Part shown: positions 60,701 to 64,000 of the stretch, in pieces
Layout of the letters: every line of letters starts with the position of its first letter
How positions within the stretch are numbered: position 1 is the first letter of the stretch
NCBI GenBank assembly: GCA_023079485.1
Contig: CM041115.1
Span: forward strand, 41,736,305 to 41,800,304
Direction: 5' to 3'
DNA from: Archilochus colubris
Taxonomy: Eukaryota; Chordata; Aves; Apodiformes; Trochilidae
DNA length: 64,000 nucleotides
The notes under the pieces: generated by a model
Seen by the model: the letters and a program-made list of their open reading frames with translations, nothing else
Databases searched by the model: none
What the model was told of the DNA's origin: nothing
Position numbers and translations under genes: made by a program

Positions 60701-61439
60701 GGGGAGGTTTTATCCCCAAAAATATAATCTTGTGCTTAAATACTTTAAAATGATGGCATCAGTAAATCATTAATATTGCATTACTGCAGATCAACTCTTG
60801 TGAGGTTAAAGTGTCACTTACACAGCAAAGCTTTAAAACATGTGCTCAGCCACATAACACCTTAGAGAGTAAAGCTTTAGGTGACCTCTTTTCCCTTTTT
60901 GTTTTGAAAGATCACCATCCACAGTGGCAAGTTTCTATTTTGGCAAATAGATATAGCATGCAAAATAGACTTACTTGAATTCTTACGAAGTTCAACAATA
61001 TGATTTGCAGCCTAAGCAATGACAAAAGTGTATGAAAATAGGCAACCACTTTGCATAGGGCATCTGCTTTAATTTTTATTTGTGAAACTGGCTAAGTCTG
61101 CTTTAAAAGGTGAAAAGAAAGGGGGAAATAAAAGAAAATAATTAATTCAGATTGATTTTGTTGTGTTTGATGGATGTCATTTCATTTGAATAGCTTCTGC
61201 TGTTATTAAGAACTTTAAAAAAAACTTCATTTATAGGGTTTTTTTTTCATTGATTATACACATTAAATGAGAAATCTACTCAGAGAAACAGCAGTGTTGC
61301 CTCATGAGCCCCAGGAATAGCTCTTAGAATCACTAGAACTGACAAATTTTCTGATTTTTCTGTGTGACCTTGAGAACATCTCCCCAAGTCTCCATTTCTA
61401 AATCAATACAATAGGAATATGCTAGTGTAGCTACAGGCT
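57794..61439. other. AT-rich sequence, nothing recognised
   Basis: No gene or repeat was recognised. A slightly GC-richer patch at 60120-60260 carries an 83-codon frame of no known family. Confidence 0.45.
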
Positions 61440-61725
61440 CAGAAGCAGTAAAAGGAAGAATAGGGGATGGAGCTGATGGCAAAGGTCTTAGGCTGAGATA
61501 CTGAGTGACTTACAGACCACCCAGGCTGGATAATGAGACATAAAATATTCTATAGACATCTGAGACAAGTCTCTCAATTCCTTGCCCTCGTTGCGGACTT
61601 CAACTTCCTAAATATCTGCTGGAAACAAATACAGCAGAAATAGGACAGTGCTCTAGGTTCCTAGAATGTGTAGAGGGCTGGTGAGGGAGCCAGCTAGGGT
61701 AGGTGCTTCACTGGACCTATATCTG
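61440..61725 (+). mobile_element. Old CR1 LINE, endonuclease part (left of nested insertion)
   Basis: Frames here give YRPPRLDNE, then VADFNFLNICW at about 61591-61623, RFLEC and GASLDLYL. They match the C-terminal part of the CR1 endonuclease (family forms YRPPD, GDFN-PDICW, RFLECV, GALLDL). The DFN triad lies at 61596-61604. This is the left part of the element that resumes at 62031. Stops and frameshifts show it is long dead. Confidence 0.82.
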
Positions 61726-62030
61726 AAGGGTGACTGCCAAGACAGAGGCATCAGTCTCTTTTCAGTGGTTCCCTGTGATAGGAGAAGGGACAGCAAACAC
61801 TAACTGGGACACAGAAAGTTCTGCCTCAGCATGAAGAAAAAACTTTTTTACTATTAGAGTGGAACAGGTTGCCAAGAGAGGTTGTGGAGTTTCCTTCTAT
61901 AGAGACTTTCAGGAGCTGTCTGGCTGCATTTCTATGTGACCTGCCCTAGGTGATCCTACTTTGACAAGGGAGTTGGACTCAGTGATCTCCAGATGTCTCT
62001 TCCAAGCCCTGCTATTCTATGATTCTATGA
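61725..62030 (+). mobile_element. CR1 LINE 3' end nested inside an older CR1
   Basis: The block begins near AAGGGTGACTGCCAAGACAG and carries CTTTTCAGTGGTTCCCTGTG, GGAACAGGTTGCCAAGAGAG, GGTTGTGGAGTTTCCTTCTA, GGGAGTTGGACTCAGTGATC, and a clean CR1 terminus CTATTCTATGATTCTATGA at 62012-62030. It is about 305 bases, in the same orientation as its host. On both sides the host CR1's endonuclease-to-linker sequence continues (LDLYL before, NRVGLVEDVTV after), so it is an insertion into it, younger than the host. Confidence 0.87.
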
Positions 62031-64000
62031 CACGCTGTCAATAGAGTTGGGCTTGTGGAAGATGTGACGGTTAGAGGATATCTTCGGCATAGAGATGATG
62101 AATTCTCTGTTCTTGGAGAAGTAAAGGGGAAGGTCATTAGAATCGCCACCTTGAACTTCCAGAGGGCAAACTGTGACCTGTTTATTGCACTGGTTGACAG
62201 AGTCCCTTCGGGTGCAGTCGTGGGAGGCTGGATGTTCTTCAAGGAGGTGCAGGGCCATGTGCCAAAAGACCAGCTTGTGGGAAAGAAGACTGACCTGGCT
62301 GAATAAAGAAATCTGGTTTCAACTCAAGGGAAAAAAAGGAGAGTTTATGGCCTTTGGAAAAAGGGGCAAGTCATCTAGGAGGACTGTGAAGTTGTCATGA
62401 GGCTATGTAGGGAGAAAATCAGAAAGAAAAAAAATTAAGAAAATTAATCTGGCTGCACCTGTCAAAGGTAGCAACAAATGCTTCTACAAATATATTAGCA
62501 ACAGAAGGAGGGCTAAGAAGAACCTCTCTATCTTATTGGATCAGGGGGAAACAGTGATCAGGGATGAGCAGAAGGCTGAGGTACTTAATGCTTTCTTTGC
62601 CTCAGTCTTTGGTAGGACCAGTTGATCACTGGGTACCCAGTCCCCTGAGATGGAAGACAGGGATGGGGAGAAGTTTAGACATGCACAAGTCTATGGGGCC
62701 AGAAGGTATACACCCAATAGTACTAAGGGTGTTAATAGAAGTGCTCACCAAGTGCTCACCAGCAGTCCTTGGTAACTGGGGAGGTACTAGAGACTGGAGA
62801 TTGGCAAATATGACCCCCATATAGAAGAACTGCTGGAATGAAGATTCAGGAAATGAAAGGTCTGTCAGCCTGACCTCCGTGCAGAGGGACATTATGGACC
62901 AGATGGATCATCTAGAGTGCATTATGCAACATATGCAGGACAACCAGGTGATCAGGTCCAATAAGCATGGGCTTGTGGAAGGCAGGTCCTGATTCATGAA
63001 CTTAATCTCCTTCTGTGACAAGGTGACCTGCTGAATGGATGAAGGAAAGGCTATTGATATTGTTTACCTGGACCTTAGTAAAGTCTTAAACACTTTTTCA
63101 CAAGCTTCCCTTGAAGAAGCTGGCTACATATGGCCTAGATAGGTTGGGTAAGGCCTAGGGAGATTGGATGTGGCCTAGGTCTTTGTTGGGTAAAAAACTG
63201 GATGGATGGCCAGGCCTGAAGAGCTGTGGTAAATATCATTAAATCTGACTGGCTGTTCTCCTGGGCTCAATGTTGGGGCCAGTTCTGTTTAATATCTTTA
63301 TAAATTATCTGGATGAAGGGATTGAGTAAGTTTGCAGATGACTCCAAGGTGAGCAGCAGTACTGATCTGCCTGAGGGTAGGGAGTCTTTACAAGCAGGAA
63401 AAGGACCATGACAGACTTGGAAAAGAACTGATGCACCACATCTCCATTGAGAGTAACCTGGAGGAGCTGGGGAAATGGGCTGGCAACAGCATAATAATGT
63501 TCAAGAAGAGGAAGTGCCAAGTCATTCACCTGAGGATAAGTAATCCCACAGACCAGCACAGGCTGGGCAATTATGAGGTGGAAAGGAGTTTTGCAGAAAA
63601 GTACCTTGTGGTCCTGATGGACACCAAGTTCACTGTGAGCCAGCAGTATGCATTGCAACAGAGACAGCCAACAGCTTTCTGGGCTGCATTAGGCATATCA
63701 TCACCAATAAGTTGCAACAGGTGATCCATCTCCTCAGTACTGATGAGACACATCTGGGGTGCTGGGTCTAGTGCTGGACTCTCCAGTAGATGAGAGACCT
63801 GAACATACTAAACCAATGACAGGGAAGGACCACAAAGATAATCAAGGAACTGGAGCATCTGACATCTGGGTGGAGTTTGAGAGACCAGGGAGTGTTTAGG
63901 TTGGAGGATGGAAGATTCAGGGGGATTTTATCTTTGAATACCTGGTGCAGTAAAGAAGATGGAGCTGTACACTTAGAAGTGCTGCCCAGTAGAAACTGGG
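62031..64000 (+). mobile_element. Old CR1 LINE, linker, RT and post-RT (continues past window)
   Basis: Continues the element interrupted at 61725. Landmarks: NRVGLVEDVTVRGYLRHRDDE (62040-62100), TLNFQRANCDLF and MFFKEVQGH, CFYKYISNRRR-like linker near 62480, HKSMGPEGIHP at 62684, RLANMTPI, a decayed GFRKGRSC equivalent near 62970, YLDLSKVLNT (motif A region) near 63065, [10 protein letters not shown] near 63270, KFADD near 63332, then the post-RT segment (HRLGNYEVERS, KYLVVLMDTKFTVSQQYA). Stops, frameshifts and short deletions occur throughout, e.g. right before KFADD. With its left part it covers over 2.2 kb, the longest CR1 here. Confidence 0.9.

Overview
The window looks like bird nuclear DNA. 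It is AT-rich and gene-poor, and its recognisable content is the typical avian repeat set: CR1 LINE fragments in both orientations, including one ending in the CR1 tail of ATTCTATG-type octamers, plus several avian-type endogenous-retrovirus LTRs. No host protein-coding gene, exon or RNA gene could be supported. Every reading frame with a believable protein match belongs to a CR1 reverse transcriptase. The species cannot be fixed from the sequence. All family assignments rest on motif and consensus recognition by eye, not on a search.

Layout, left to right. Positions 1-1200 (minus) hold a young CR1 whose 3' end lies outside the window. A probable solo LTR lies at 3114-3735 (plus). A second young CR1 with an intact 3' terminus spans 5324-6586 (plus), followed by a T/TTTG-rich tract. 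CR1 pieces lie at 9201-9660 and 16375-16627 (minus). An LTR-like avian repeat covers 10120-11005, directly followed by a very old CR1-type reverse-transcriptase remnant at 11035-11390. An unnamed GC-richer block lies at 12600-12865, and a second solo LTR at 14271-14832. At 18043-19056 there is a 1,014-base run of pyrimidines broken by one purine, preceded by a perfect 39-base tandem duplication.

From 19057 to 30330 there is mostly unremarkable AT-rich sequence with simple repeats. CR1 fragments follow at 30331-30630, 31012-31325 and 33330-33498 (minus) and 34462-35222 (plus, internally deleted). A repeat cluster at 39248-40880 contains two CR1 3' ends head to head and then an ancient CR1 on the minus strand. 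Further CR1 ends lie at 43450-43519 and 44722-45180, with a minus-strand LTR at 44132-44580. About 12 kb (45181-57505) then shows almost nothing recognisable. After a CR1 fragment at 57506-57793, the window ends in a long, badly decayed CR1 (61440 to the window end) carrying a second CR1 3' end nested inside it at 61725-62030.

There is no gene network to describe. The window records repeat history: CR1 layers of at least three ages, LTRs reduced to single copies, nested and inverted insertions, and one extreme low-complexity expansion. I did not find a previously undescribed coding system. The best leads are the polypyrimidine tract with its G-quadruplex/triplex potential, the nested CR1, and the inverted repeat pairs.
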